Under the pieces are notes generated by a model. That model did no database searches. It saw only the letters and a list, made by a program, of their open reading frames with translations, and had not been told where the DNA came from. The position numbers and the translations under genes were made by a program. Below, one piece after another: positions 31,796 to 40,645 of a DNA stretch of 64,000 nt (its first letter is position 1; the number at the start of each line of letters is the position of its first letter). Origin of the DNA: Arcicella aquatica (GTDB lineage Bacteria; Bacteroidota; Bacteroidia; Cytophagales; Spirosomataceae); assembly GCF_034928825.1 (NCBI RefSeq), contig NZ_JAYFUL010000009.1, positions 62,001 through 126,000 on the forward strand, read 5' to 3'.

Positions 31796-34189
31796 ATGAT
31801 GGATAATTCAAATGATTTTATTGAGAGTAATGAAAGCGGTTTCGATATAAGAAAGTTCTTTTTAATGTATATCAGGTATTGGTATTGGTTTATATTTTCT
31901 TGCTTGATAGCATTAGCTGGTGCATATTTTTATCTTCGTTATACTGTACCCATTTACAAAGTTGGTGCAGTGTTGTTGATTAAAGATGAGAAAAAAGGGA
32001 TAGGAGGCAATGATATGCTAAAGGAGCTAGAGATGTTTTCTGGTAACAAAATCGTTGAAAACGAAATGGAAGTTTTAAAATCTCGTACACTTATTGAAAA
32101 AGTAGTAGATGATTTAAATCTAACAGTAGCTTACTTTCAAAAAGGTGAAATAAGACCTTATGATCAAATTTTTAAGAATTCTCCATTATGGGTACAGCAT
32201 GGAGAATTGACTAAAATAGCTTACCAAGAACCTTTGTTTATTAAAATACTTAATAGACAAAAGTTTGAGTTGCAAAATAAGACAGGAGAATCAATAGGAA
32301 CATTTGCTTATAGTCAAAATATTAGAAGTAAGTATGGTGCTTTTCGAGTTTTCTTGAATGATTCTCTTTATCGTACTGATAATGATTTAATCAAAATTAA
32401 TTTTTATGATAAAAATTACTTGGTTGAACAATATCAGAACAACATCAAGGTAGAGTTATTGAATTTAAAAAGTACAGTATTGAAGTTATCGTTGGAAGAT
32501 GCTTCACCAACCAAAGGAAAGGCTGTATTATCAAAACTAATTGAAGCATATACCTTCTCTGCTTTGGCTGATAAGAATATGGAAGCTACGGCTACTTTAC
32601 AGTTTATCGACCAAAGATTAAGATTAATTACTGGAGAATTAGGAGATGTTGAGAAAGATGTTGAGACTTACAAAAGTTCACAAGGTATCACTGACTTGAG
32701 TGTGGAGGCTAATTTGTTTTTAGAGAAAGTGAAAGAGAATGATACTAAAATGAATGAAGTAGATATTCAATTAAAAGTATTAGATGGTGTTGAAAACTAT
32801 TTAAGAAGTAGCCAAAGTGGTACTGCACCAGCAACATTAATGGTAAATGACCCTGTATTGATTGGATTACTTGGTAAGTTGAATGAATTAGAAATTCAGA
32901 GAGAAAAATATGCAAGAACTACAGAAGCAGCCAACCCTTTATTAGGAACTATTAATACTCAGATTGCTAATACTAAAGCCGCAATTAGAGAAAGTATCTC
33001 TAACCAAAAACAAGGATTGATGGTTACTCGTACTAGTTTGAAAGGATTAAATAATCGCTTTGAGTCTTCAATCCGCACGATTCCTAAAAAAGAAAGAGAG
33101 TTTGTAAACATTAAAAGACAGCAAGGTATTAAAGAAAGTCTTTTCTTGATGCTTTTACAAAAGAAAGAAGAGACTGCTATTTCTTATGCATCAACTGTAA
33201 CGGATAGCCGTTTAGTTGATGAACCTTATAGTGACCCAAGACCAATAAAGCCAAAAGGTAATTTTATATACCTGATTGCATTATTAATAGGTATCATCAT
33301 ACCAGCAGGTGCCATTAACCTAAAAGAATCTTTTAATGATAAGATTCAGTCGAAGGGTGAGATTGAGAGTACAACAGGAATTTCAGTTTTTGGTGAAATT
33401 GGCAAGAAACCAAAAGAAATGAAAGATAATATTGTTGATATGAAGAGTACAAGTTTCTTAGCAGAACAATTCAGAACGCTTCGTACTAATTTACAATATG
33501 CAGCTGGGGGTGTTAATATTGATGGCAGAGGGAAAGCAATATTATTGACTTCATCAATTGGTGGAGAAGGTAAATCTTTTGTGAGTATTAACCTATCTTC
33601 AAGTATTGCCTTACTAGATAAAAAGGTTATTGTGCTTGAACTAGATTTACGTAAACCAAAAGTTTCTGAATATTTAGGAGTATCACGTGAAGTAGGTATA
33701 TCAAACTATTTGATTGGGCAGGCTAATATTGAAGATATTATAAAGCAAAGTTCATTACATCCAAATATGTATGTATTGCCTTCGGGACCTATTCCTCCTA
33801 ACCCTTCAGAATTATTGTCAAACGGGAAAATGGCAATCTTGATTGAAGAACTTCGTAAAAAGTTTGATTATGTAGTATTGGATACTCCTCCAGTAGGCTT
33901 AGTAACAGATTCTACCATATTGGCAGAATATGTAGATGCAGTATTCTATTTGATGAGATACCAGCATACTCCTAAATCATATTTAAGAGTATTAAAAGAC
34001 TTAAAAGATAAAGGTAAGTTCAAATCATTAAACATTATCTTTAATGGTGTGGACTATCGTAACTCTAAAGAGTATGGTTATGGCTACGGCTATGGTTATG
34101 GCTACGGTTATGGTTATGGTTATGGCTATCATGGAGATACAAAAAAACCAACGTTCTGGGCTAGATTTAAAGATAGCTTCAAAAGCTAA
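31796..34189 (+). CDS. Wzc-like co-polymerase and tyrosine autokinase with (YG)n tail
   Basis: A 797-residue inner-membrane protein. Two transmembrane helices (about 30-50 and 500-517) flank a long periplasmic Wzz-type domain with coiled-coil character. The cytoplasmic BY-kinase domain has Walker A SSIGGEGKS (about 585-593), Walker A' VIVLELDLRKP and Walker B VVLDTPP. The C-terminus holds an alternating Tyr-Gly run (about residues 761-778) instead of the usual loose Tyr cluster. It is coded by TATGGT/TATGGC/TACGGC hexamers at about 34072-34130, and these tyrosines would be the autophosphorylation sites. Wzc kinases set chain length and pair with BexD/Wza. The matching phosphatase is at the end of the window. 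Confidence 0.95.
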   Translation: MMDNSNDFIESNESGFDIRKFFLMYIRYWYWFIFSCLIALAGAYFYLRYTVPIYKVGAVLLIKDEKKGIGGNDMLKELEMFSGNKIVENEMEVLKSRTLIEKVVDDLNLTVAYFQKGEIRPYDQIFKNSPLWVQHGELTKIAYQEPLFIKILNRQKFELQNKTGESIGTFAYSQNIRSKYGAFRVFLNDSLYRTDNDLIKINFYDKNYLVEQYQNNIKVELLNLKSTVLKLSLEDASPTKGKAVLSKLIEAYTFSALADKNMEATATLQFIDQRLRLITGELGDVEKDVETYKSSQGITDLSVEANLFLEKVKENDTKMNEVDIQLKVLDGVENYLRSSQSGTAPATLMVNDPVLIGLLGKLNELEIQREKYARTTEAANPLLGTINTQIANTKAAIRESISNQKQGLMVTRTSLKGLNNRFESSIRTIPKKEREFVNIKRQQGIKESLFLMLLQKKEETAISYASTVTDSRLVDEPYSDPRPIKPKGNFIYLIALLIGIIIPAGAINLKESFNDKIQSKGEIESTTGISVFGEIGKKPKEMKDNIVDMKSTSFLAEQFRTLRTNLQYAAGGVNIDGRGKAILLTSSIGGEGKSFVSINLSSSIALLDKKVIVLELDLRKPKVSEYLGVSREVGISNYLIGQANIEDIIKQSSLHPNMYVLPSGPIPPNPSELLSNGKMAILIEELRKKFDYVVLDTPPVGLVTDSTILAEYVDAVFYLMRYQHTPKSYLRVLKDLKDKGKFKSLNIIFNGVDYRNSKEYGYGYGYGYGYGYGYGYGYHGDTKKPTFWARFKDSFKS

Positions 34190-34227
34190 GGTTTATTGAA
34201 AATATTAAAATAAGGAACACACATATT

Positions 34228-34899
34228 ATGAAGATAACTGCTGTAATACCTGTTAGGATTGGTTCTCAACGGGTTATAAATAAAAACTTAAAGCCTTTTG
34301 GAAATACTTCTTTATTAGAATTGAAAATAGATAATCTTTTAAAAGTTAAAGGTATCGATGAAATTATCGTTAATACTGATTCAGATGATGCTATTGAATT
34401 AGCAAAATCAAAAGGTGTTTCTTTTCATAGGAGAGAAGATTATTATGCTTCTTCAAAATGCACGAATAGTGAGTTTTTAGAACATTTAGGGGTAGTTACT
34501 GAAACGGATATTTTTGCATATTGTCCGTGTACTACACCCTTTATTCTTCCAGCTACGATTGATGAAGCAATTCTTAAATTTTTAAATAATGATAATTCAT
34601 TCGATTGTTTAGCTACGGTATCTGATGTAAAAGAATTTTTATGGTTAGATGGCAATCCCATAAACTATGAACGAGACAAGCAACCTAATAGCCAGAATTT
34701 ACCTAATATATATGCATTGAATTTTGGACTAAATTTGATTTCAAGAGAGAATCTGATAAAATATAAAAATATAGTGGGCTTAAATCCTCTATTTACAGTT
34801 ACTGACGAGATAGAAGGATTAGACATTGATACACCTCTTGATTTTTTTGTTGCAGAGCAGATTTATAGTAAAATGAAGGAAGATTCAACATTGTTTTAA
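34228..34899 (+). CDS. Cytidylyltransferase, NeuA-like (CMP-sugar synthesis)
   Basis: A 223-residue nucleotidyltransferase: ITAVIPVRIGSQRVINKNLKPFG at the N-terminus is the CTP-binding motif of CMP-nonulosonate and CMP-KDO synthetases. Later motifs are IDEIIVNTDSDDAIELA, CPCTTPFILPATIDEAI and TDEIEGLDIDTPLDFFVAEQI. It would activate a nonulosonic or 3-deoxy-ulosonic acid with CTP. A NeuB-like synthase fused to a possible sialyltransferase-like domain lies 4 kb downstream, which suggests the nonulosonate option. Variation in residues makes exact substrate unsure. Confidence 0.82.
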   Translation: MKITAVIPVRIGSQRVINKNLKPFGNTSLLELKIDNLLKVKGIDEIIVNTDSDDAIELAKSKGVSFHRREDYYASSKCTNSEFLEHLGVVTETDIFAYCPCTTPFILPATIDEAILKFLNNDNSFDCLATVSDVKEFLWLDGNPINYERDKQPNSQNLPNIYALNFGLNLISRENLIKYKNIVGLNPLFTVTDEIEGLDIDTPLDFFVAEQIYSKMKEDSTLF

Positions 34900-34918
34900 C
34901 CACAAATTTTAAAAGCAG

Positions 34919-35950
34919 ATGATAATACGCTCAAAAGCTCCTCTAAGATTGGGACTTGCTGGAGGAGGAACAGATGTTTCTCCATTTAGTGACTTGCATG
35001 GTGGATTAATACTGAATGCTACAATTAATTTATACGCATTTTGTACAATTGAAGAGATAGAAGGAAATGAAATTATTTTAAATGCCCCCGATATTAATCA
35101 GGAAGCACGCTATCCAGTCGCATCATTTCTACCAATTGATGGATACTTAGATTTAATTAAAGGAGTCTTTAATAGATTAGTAAAAGACTATAACTTTCAA
35201 CCTGTTGCTTGCAAAATTACTACTTATTCAGATGCACCTCCAGGAAGTGGTTTGGGTTCGTCATCTACAATGGTAGTAGCTATCCTTAAAGCATTTGTTG
35301 AGTGGCAAAGTTTGCCTTTAGGTGAATACGAAATTGGTCGTTTAGCGTATGAGATAGAGAGAATTGATTTAGGATTAAGTGGAGGAAAGCAAGACCAGTA
35401 CGCCGCAGCATTTGGTGGATTTAATTTTATGGAATTCTATAAAGATGATAAAGTAATAGTTAATCCGTTAAGAATAAAACGCTGGATAATCGATGAGTTA
35501 GAGGCATCAATGATTCTTTACTATACAGGAGCATCACGTTCTTCTGCCAAAATTATTGATGAGCAAAAAAAGAACACTACAGATGGAAATGTAACAGCAA
35601 TCGAAGCTATGCATAGAATCAAGAGTAGTGCGATTGAAATGAAAGAGGCTTTGTTGAAGGGAGAAATAAAAAGATATTCGGAAATTTTAGGGAGTTCATG
35701 GGAGAATAAAAAGAAAATGGCCAGTTCAATCTCAAATAACGAAATAGATAAGATATTTGAGATAGCTATTAATGCTGGTGCTATTACTGGAAAAGTTTCA
35801 GGAGCTGGGGGTGGCGGTTTTATTATGTTTGTTGTTGATCCAGAGAAACGAGTTAATGTAATAAATGCATTAAATAAACTAGAAGGAAAAATTGTGAGTT
35901 TTAATTTTAGTGAAGGAGGGTGTCATGGATGGAAAATTTTTAATAAATAA
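34919..35950 (+). CDS. hddA: D-glycero-alpha-D-manno-heptose 7-phosphate kinase-like (GHMP kinase)
   Basis: A 343-residue GHMP kinase. Motif 1 is KAPLRLGLAGGGTDVSPFSD, motif 2 is PPGSGLGSSSTMVV (ATP phosphate loop), and motif 3 is KVSGAGGGGFIMFV. HddA phosphorylates D-glycero-D-manno-heptose 7-phosphate at C1 in the GDP-alpha-heptose route. Assignment over a fucokinase-type relative rests on its neighbours gmhA, hddC and gmhB, which complete that pathway. It lies 19 bp after the cytidylyltransferase gene, in one operon. Confidence 0.85.
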   Translation: MIIRSKAPLRLGLAGGGTDVSPFSDLHGGLILNATINLYAFCTIEEIEGNEIILNAPDINQEARYPVASFLPIDGYLDLIKGVFNRLVKDYNFQPVACKITTYSDAPPGSGLGSSSTMVVAILKAFVEWQSLPLGEYEIGRLAYEIERIDLGLSGGKQDQYAAAFGGFNFMEFYKDDKVIVNPLRIKRWIIDELEASMILYYTGASRSSAKIIDEQKKNTTDGNVTAIEAMHRIKSSAIEMKEALLKGEIKRYSEILGSSWENKKKMASSISNNEIDKIFEIAINAGAITGKVSGAGGGGFIMFVVDPEKRVNVINALNKLEGKIVSFNFSEGGCHGWKIFNK

Positions 35951-35977
35951 CTAATCAGAATAAATATAACTGAAACG

Positions 35978-36574
35978 ATGAATTTGAATCTAATTAAATC
36001 CCAAATAGAAGGATCTATTTCTACAAAACAAGCATTATTGTCTGATGCTCAATTAATTAGTTTAATTGATGAAGTTGCGACTGTAGTTGTTGCAGCATAT
36101 AAATCTGGTAATAAAACACTTTTAGCTGGAAATGGTGGTAGTGCCGCTGATGCCCAACATATTGCAGGTGAATTTGTTAGTAGATTTTATTTTGATAGAC
36201 CTGGTTTAGCTTCTATTGCTTTAACAACTGATACTTCGGTTTTAACAGCTATTGGAAATGATTATGGCTATGAAAAACTATTTTCTAGACAAGTACAAGC
36301 CCAAGGTAAGCCTGGCGATATTTTTATTGGTATTTCAACTTCTGGCAACTCTCCAAATGTAATTAAAGCACTAGAGACATGCAAAGAGATGGGTATCATA
36401 TCAATAGGATTAACTGGTGAGAAAGGAGGAGCAATGGCTGATTTATGTGATTATTGTATTAAAGTTCCATCTAACGAAACCCCTAGGATTCAAGAAGTAC
36501 ATATTTTAATTGGACATATTATTTGCTGTATAGTTGAAGAAGAAATATTTGCAGAATACAAACCTAAAAAATAA
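35978..36574 (+). CDS. gmhA: D-sedoheptulose 7-phosphate isomerase
   Basis: A 198-residue SIS-domain protein. The signature LLAGNGGSAADAQHIAGEFVSRF and GISTSGNSPNVIKALE match GmhA, with ESH-like residues ETPRIQEVHILIGH at the active site. It converts sedoheptulose 7-phosphate to D-glycero-alpha,beta-D-manno-heptose 7-phosphate, the first step of the pathway. It sits between hddA and hddC, with gaps of 27 and 5 bp, so co-transcription is clear. Confidence 0.94.
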   Translation: MNLNLIKSQIEGSISTKQALLSDAQLISLIDEVATVVVAAYKSGNKTLLAGNGGSAADAQHIAGEFVSRFYFDRPGLASIALTTDTSVLTAIGNDYGYEKLFSRQVQAQGKPGDIFIGISTSGNSPNVIKALETCKEMGIISIGLTGEKGGAMADLCDYCIKVPSNETPRIQEVHILIGHIICCIVEEEIFAEYKPKK

Positions 36575-36579
36575 ATAAT

Positions 36580-37269
36580 ATGGATGTAGTGATATTAGCT
36601 GGGGGGTTAGGAACACGATTAAGAGGGGTGATAAAAGACATGCCCAAACCAATGGCTGTTGTGAAGGATAAACCCTTTTTAGAACACCTTTTAAACTGGG
36701 TAACTAAATACCCAATTAATAAAATAATATTAGCTACTGGATATAAGTCAGAAATAATTGAATCATATTTTGGGAAATTTTTCAACGGTATTCCTTTAGA
36801 ATATTCAATTGAAGATACGCCTTTAGGTACTGGGGGAGCAATTATCAAGTCTCTTTCAGTTTGCTCTTCCCAAAAAGTATTAATTATTAATGGAGATTCT
36901 TATTTCCCGATTGATATAAATCAAATGAATGAGTTTTTTACCTCCCATGAGTCTAAATTTACAATAGCATTGAAAAAAATGTTTGAATTTGAGCGATATG
37001 GATCGGTAACAATTGATAATCAGAGTTGTGATATTATACAATTCAATGAGAAAAGATATTGCTCTGAAGGTTTAATTAATGCGGGGATTTATCTAATTGA
37101 TAAAGAATTTTTACTTAAGAATTCTTATCCTGAGAAGTTTTCATTTGAAACAGAAGTTCTTGAAGTAGAATCTAAATTAGGCAATTTAAAAGGACAAATT
37201 TTTGATGTTGATTTTATAGATATTGGCATTCCTGAAGATTATAAACGTGCTGGAGATTTTATAGTATAG
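36580..37269 (+). CDS. hddC: D-glycero-alpha-D-manno-heptose 1-phosphate guanylyltransferase-like
   Basis: A 229-residue sugar nucleotidyltransferase. The activator loop is VILAGGLGTRLRGVIKDMPKPMA, and the metal site is LIINGDSYFPID. The family is RmlA-like/HddC; GTP use is inferred from the neighbouring genes. It would make GDP-D-glycero-alpha-D-manno-heptose. It begins 5 bp after gmhA and lies 20 bp from gmhB. Confidence 0.85.
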   Translation: MDVVILAGGLGTRLRGVIKDMPKPMAVVKDKPFLEHLLNWVTKYPINKIILATGYKSEIIESYFGKFFNGIPLEYSIEDTPLGTGGAIIKSLSVCSSQKVLIINGDSYFPIDINQMNEFFTSHESKFTIALKKMFEFERYGSVTIDNQSCDIIQFNEKRYCSEGLINAGIYLIDKEFLLKNSYPEKFSFETEVLEVESKLGNLKGQIFDVDFIDIGIPEDYKRAGDFIV

Positions 37270-37289
37270 TTATTATTTTAAATAGAATT

Positions 37290-37736
37290 ATGGTAAAAGC
37301 ACTTTTTTTGGATAGAGATGGCGTAATTAATGTCGATAAAAACTATGTTTATAAAATTGAAGATTTTGAGTTTAAAGATGATATTTTTGATATCTGCTTA
37401 AAATATCAATCTCAAGGTTATGCGATTTTTGTGGTTACTAATCAAGCAGGAATTGCTCGGGGTTATTATACAGAGAATGATTTTTGGATTTTGACAAATT
37501 GGATGTGTAATAAGTTTCTGGAAAAAGGCATTAATATCAAAAAAGTTTATTTTTGTCCTCATCACCCTGAATTTACTGGGGAATGTTTATGCAGAAAGCC
37601 TAACCCTGGAATGCTCCTTAAAGCGATAGAAGAATACGATATTGATGTAAATAGCTCTGTAATGATTGGAGATAAACAAACAGATATTGATGCTGCCAAG
37701 AATGCAGGGATAAAAAATACTATATTGGTTTCATAG
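37290..37736 (+). CDS. gmhB: D,D-heptose 1,7-bisphosphate phosphatase-like HAD protein
   Basis: A 148-residue HAD hydrolase: LFLDRDGVINVD has the nucleophile and acid Asp pair; VVTNQAGIARGYYT is motif II; a zinc-binding CPHHPEFTGECLCRKP loop is typical of GmhB; and MIGDKQTDIDAAKNAG is motif IV. It removes the C7 phosphate from heptose 1,7-bisphosphate. It is shorter than Escherichia coli GmhB (191 residues) but all motifs are present. It closes the heptose set. Confidence 0.9.
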   Translation: MVKALFLDRDGVINVDKNYVYKIEDFEFKDDIFDICLKYQSQGYAIFVVTNQAGIARGYYTENDFWILTNWMCNKFLEKGINIKKVYFCPHHPEFTGECLCRKPNPGMLLKAIEEYDIDVNSSVMIGDKQTDIDAAKNAGIKNTILVS

Positions 37737-37775
37737 ATTGAAACTTACGTTAATTAACTTCTTATAAAAGAAAGT

Positions 37776-38456
37776 ATGATAATCGAAGAAATAAAAAACT
37801 TAATTCAAGTCCATTTAAATGAGATAATGAGCCTTAGGAATACAAAGACCTTAAAGGCTGATGGTAGTTATGTGTCTCAAGGTGACTTATTGTGTGAAAA
37901 CTTAGTGAAGCAATATATTAAGGAGAATTTCCCAGATTATGCACTTGTATCCGAAGAATCACCTGAAGAAAATACTATTAACTGGCGAAAAGACAAAGTT
38001 ATTATTCTTGACCCAATTGATGGCACTGAGAATTTTGTTTCGGGTCTTAAAGAATGGGGCGTAGCAATTTGTGTATATGAAAATGGAATCCATAAAGAAT
38101 CTATGCTAGCGCTACCAGAGCTGGACTGTTATCTTAAGACAGGGGATACTTTTGAGCGATTTGAATCAAGAATCTGTGGAATTTCTTCTAGTCTGACCAA
38201 AGAAGATATATTAAAACTTGAGCCAGGCTTTGAATATAGAATTATTGGATGTGCTGTTTACAATATGTATAATGTAGTAACTGGTTCGTTTTTTAGTTTT
38301 GAAAATCCTAAAGGAGCAAAAGTTTGGGATATTATTCCCGGCTTGAACTTAGCCTTAGAAAATGGCTTATCGGTAGTAGTTAATAACGAAGAATATAAAG
38401 GTGAACTTCTTAGTCCAAACGAGAAATATAAATTCAAAATCTTAAACAAAAAATAG
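37776..38456 (+). CDS. Inositol monophosphatase family protein
   Basis: A 226-residue member of the Li-sensitive phosphatase superfamily: LVSEESPEEN supplies the metal Glu pair, ILDPIDGTENFVSGLKEWGVAICVY is the main metal motif, and GAKVWDIIPGLNLALENG is the C-terminal Asp motif. It is about 40 residues shorter than typical IMPase or CysQ. Its place after the heptose genes suggests it dephosphorylates a sugar phosphate needed for the polymer, or clears PAP or CMP-sugar by-products. Substrate unknown. Confidence 0.8.
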   Translation: MIIEEIKNLIQVHLNEIMSLRNTKTLKADGSYVSQGDLLCENLVKQYIKENFPDYALVSEESPEENTINWRKDKVIILDPIDGTENFVSGLKEWGVAICVYENGIHKESMLALPELDCYLKTGDTFERFESRICGISSSLTKEDILKLEPGFEYRIIGCAVYNMYNVVTGSFFSFENPKGAKVWDIIPGLNLALENGLSVVVNNEEYKGELLSPNEKYKFKILNKK

Positions 38457-38973
38457 GGATGCAAATTATCTATTCCATTAAAAAAAGATTTATCTAGATT
38501 TTTTTGAAAACAGAGATATTATATGAGAAAATTAAAGTATCATTCTACTTAATTTTATTTCTATTCGTTTCTAGGTTTATTTTTGGTTTTAATAATTGTG
38601 GACTATTGATGAGTTATAAATATAGATAATTCATTATTTATACTTGATAACTTTCAATTAATCTTTCTTCATTATATGAAGCGTTTATAAGATGGAATTA
38701 AAATACACTCAGGTACCAGATTGGTATAAATTTATTTGAAATTATGGTATTAATTTTGCTATAAATATGCAAAACGAATTGTATATCAATTAATTAGCAT
38801 TCATTTTATGACAATTTTTAATTAGGTAAGATTTCTATTACTTCTCTACCTACGATTCAATCATAAGAATTGCTAACAAGATAATAACTTAATCACTCGA
38901 CTTGGCAAAAGAAGTACTAGACATACGATATAACACATTATAACAAATTAAAAATTCTTCAAAAAGTAAAATT
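38457..38973. other. 517-bp noncoding gap inside the polysaccharide locus
   Basis: TAATTTTG (38751-38758) fits a -7 box about 215 nt before the fusion gene, so a new transcript may begin here. A 15-codon frame starting at 38692 is too short to support. No repeats or hairpins of note. Confidence 0.4.
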
Positions 38974-40545
38974 ATGGAGGCATTCTCGACCCAAATCAGA
39001 AATATATTTTCAAAATCTAAGACCGATAGAGTTTATGTACTTGGTAAAGGAGCAAGTTTAGGCAAAATTGCTAAATCTCAACTAGAAGATGGAGTTGTTA
39101 TCAATATTAATGATTCAGAGCGTTTTTATGCAGGAGATATTGCTTTAGTACATAGTTTGTGGGCTTATCAAAGTATCAAAGAAAATGGCTTTAAAGCTTC
39201 TTATTATATCTCTGATAAGCAAATGCCAGATTCAGTTCCTAGTATGCAAGTATCATATTTCCCAGATACTTATGAAACAACTGAAAGCTATTTGTTTTCT
39301 GCACATGGTGAAGAGCTTTTTATTTCAGATTTTTTGTTCCTTTCAGCTATCCGTCTTGGAGTTGTTATGGCCAAAGAATTAAATAAAAAACTTGACATAT
39401 ATTTTCTAGGTTTCGATTTTGGCAGTGATTCTAACTCAACTTTAATCGAAGATTATTCAGGACATAGTCAGCAATTCAGAGATGCAGTTCTTCGTACACA
39501 AGAAGATACTTTTATCAGAATCAAATCTTATATAGAAACTGACGTTCCTTCAATCAACCTTCTTCATGTTGGTAGAAAACCTTATAGTGATATTTCTATA
39601 GGATTGTTTAACCAAGGAAACTTTAGTGATTTTGCTGAACATAAAAGCAACAATGACCTTTATTTAGGCGTAAAAGAAAAGATTTTTGCAGGTATTCCAA
39701 TGGTTGTGGCTGAGCTTACTAATAATCACATTGGTGATGAGAAGCGTCTGAGAACAATGATTAGAATGGCGAAGGATGAAGGAGCAGACATTATTAAAGT
39801 ACAAAGAAGAGATGTTGATTCATTTTATAGCGAAGCTGAATTAGCAAAACCGTATAAATCTCCATTTGGTAATACCTTAGGTCATTATCGTAGATCAGTT
39901 GAGCTAACAGATGATTTATTTAAAGTATTGATTGATGAATGTAGGAAAAATGAAATTTTCTGGTTTACATCAGTTTTAGATAAAAACTCTTACGAATACA
40001 TATTGCAATATAATCTACCACTTATCAAACTTCCAAGTACAATTTCTAACCATAGAAATTACCTTAAACATGTGGCAGATACTTTTGATGGTGATATTGT
40101 TGTATCAACAGGTTTTACTGATAAAGAATATGAAGAGTTTGTATTAAATGAATTTACTACAAACAACAGGTTGCTTTATCTTCTACAATGTACGTCTTCG
40201 TACCCTGCACCACCAGATGCTTGTAATATTGCGGTAATTCGTCACTATAACGAAATACGCCATGAACGTTTCCCTAACATTATTCCAGGTTACTCTAGTC
40301 ATGACGTAGGAGCATTAGCTTCTCAGATGGCAATAAGTGCTGGAGCTTTGATGATTGAAAAACACGTTAAATTAGGTAACCTTGATTGGGTACACTTTGA
40401 TAGCGTTGCATTAGATATCACTAAAGGAGAGCTAAGACAATTTGTTGAAGATGTTAAAAAAGCGACGATAATATGTGGTGAGAAAGAAAAGAAAGTTCAT
40501 GCTAAAGAACACCACAAATATGTTCCTAATGAAAAAAGTAATTAA
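38974..40545 (+). CDS. Fusion of GT42/DUF115-like domain with NeuB-like synthase
   Basis: A 523-residue two-domain protein. Residues about 17-200 look like a GT42 (CST-I/II) or DUF115 fold: VYVLGKGASLGKI (21-32), NINDSERFY, IYFLGFDFGSD (142-152) and YSGHSQQ (161-167), which resembles the GHS histidine region of Campylobacter CstII. Residues about 240-505 are a NeuB-type TIM barrel: VVAELTNNHIGDEKRL, GADIIKVQ, QCTSSYP (405-411), PGYSSHD (438-444) and IEKHVKL (461-467). In NeuB the first Cys is usually preceded by a metal-binding His; here it is Gln405. There is no C-terminal antifreeze-like domain. It probably condenses PEP with an N-acyl-hexosamine and perhaps transfers the product. Domain fusion is seen directly; functions are inferred. 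Confidence 0.75.
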   Translation: MEAFSTQIRNIFSKSKTDRVYVLGKGASLGKIAKSQLEDGVVININDSERFYAGDIALVHSLWAYQSIKENGFKASYYISDKQMPDSVPSMQVSYFPDTYETTESYLFSAHGEELFISDFLFLSAIRLGVVMAKELNKKLDIYFLGFDFGSDSNSTLIEDYSGHSQQFRDAVLRTQEDTFIRIKSYIETDVPSINLLHVGRKPYSDISIGLFNQGNFSDFAEHKSNNDLYLGVKEKIFAGIPMVVAELTNNHIGDEKRLRTMIRMAKDEGADIIKVQRRDVDSFYSEAELAKPYKSPFGNTLGHYRRSVELTDDLFKVLIDECRKNEIFWFTSVLDKNSYEYILQYNLPLIKLPSTISNHRNYLKHVADTFDGDIVVSTGFTDKEYEEFVLNEFTTNNRLLYLLQCTSSYPAPPDACNIAVIRHYNEIRHERFPNIIPGYSSHDVGALASQMAISAGALMIEKHVKLGNLDWVHFDSVALDITKGELRQFVEDVKKATIICGEKEKKVHAKEHHKYVPNEKSN

Positions 40546-40577
40546 AGTTAAAGAGGGGTTCTCTTTAATTAAATAGC

Positions 40578-40613
40578 ATAGATGTATAGATTGGACACAA
40601 TCTATACATCTAT
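40578..40613 (+). terminator. Perfect 16-bp hairpin after the fusion gene
   Basis: ATAGATGTATAGATTG pairs fully with CAATCTATACATCTAT across a GACA loop. It lacks a clear T run, so it may protect or process the RNA instead of ending it. A smaller hairpin TTAAAGAG/CTCTTTAA precedes it. Confidence 0.5.
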
Positions 40614-40645
40614 CAATCTTACTAACTGCTAATTAAAAATTATAT

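Noticed and set aside
34072..34130. Sequencing or assembly artefact behind the Tyr-Gly codon run
   Set aside because: Units differ synonymously, the frame stays open and continues into a normal C-terminus, and Tyr-rich tails are expected in this kinase family.
38692..38739. 15-codon frame starting MELKYTQVPDW in the gap before the NeuB fusion
   Set aside because: Too short and without promoter, start signal or terminator evidence.
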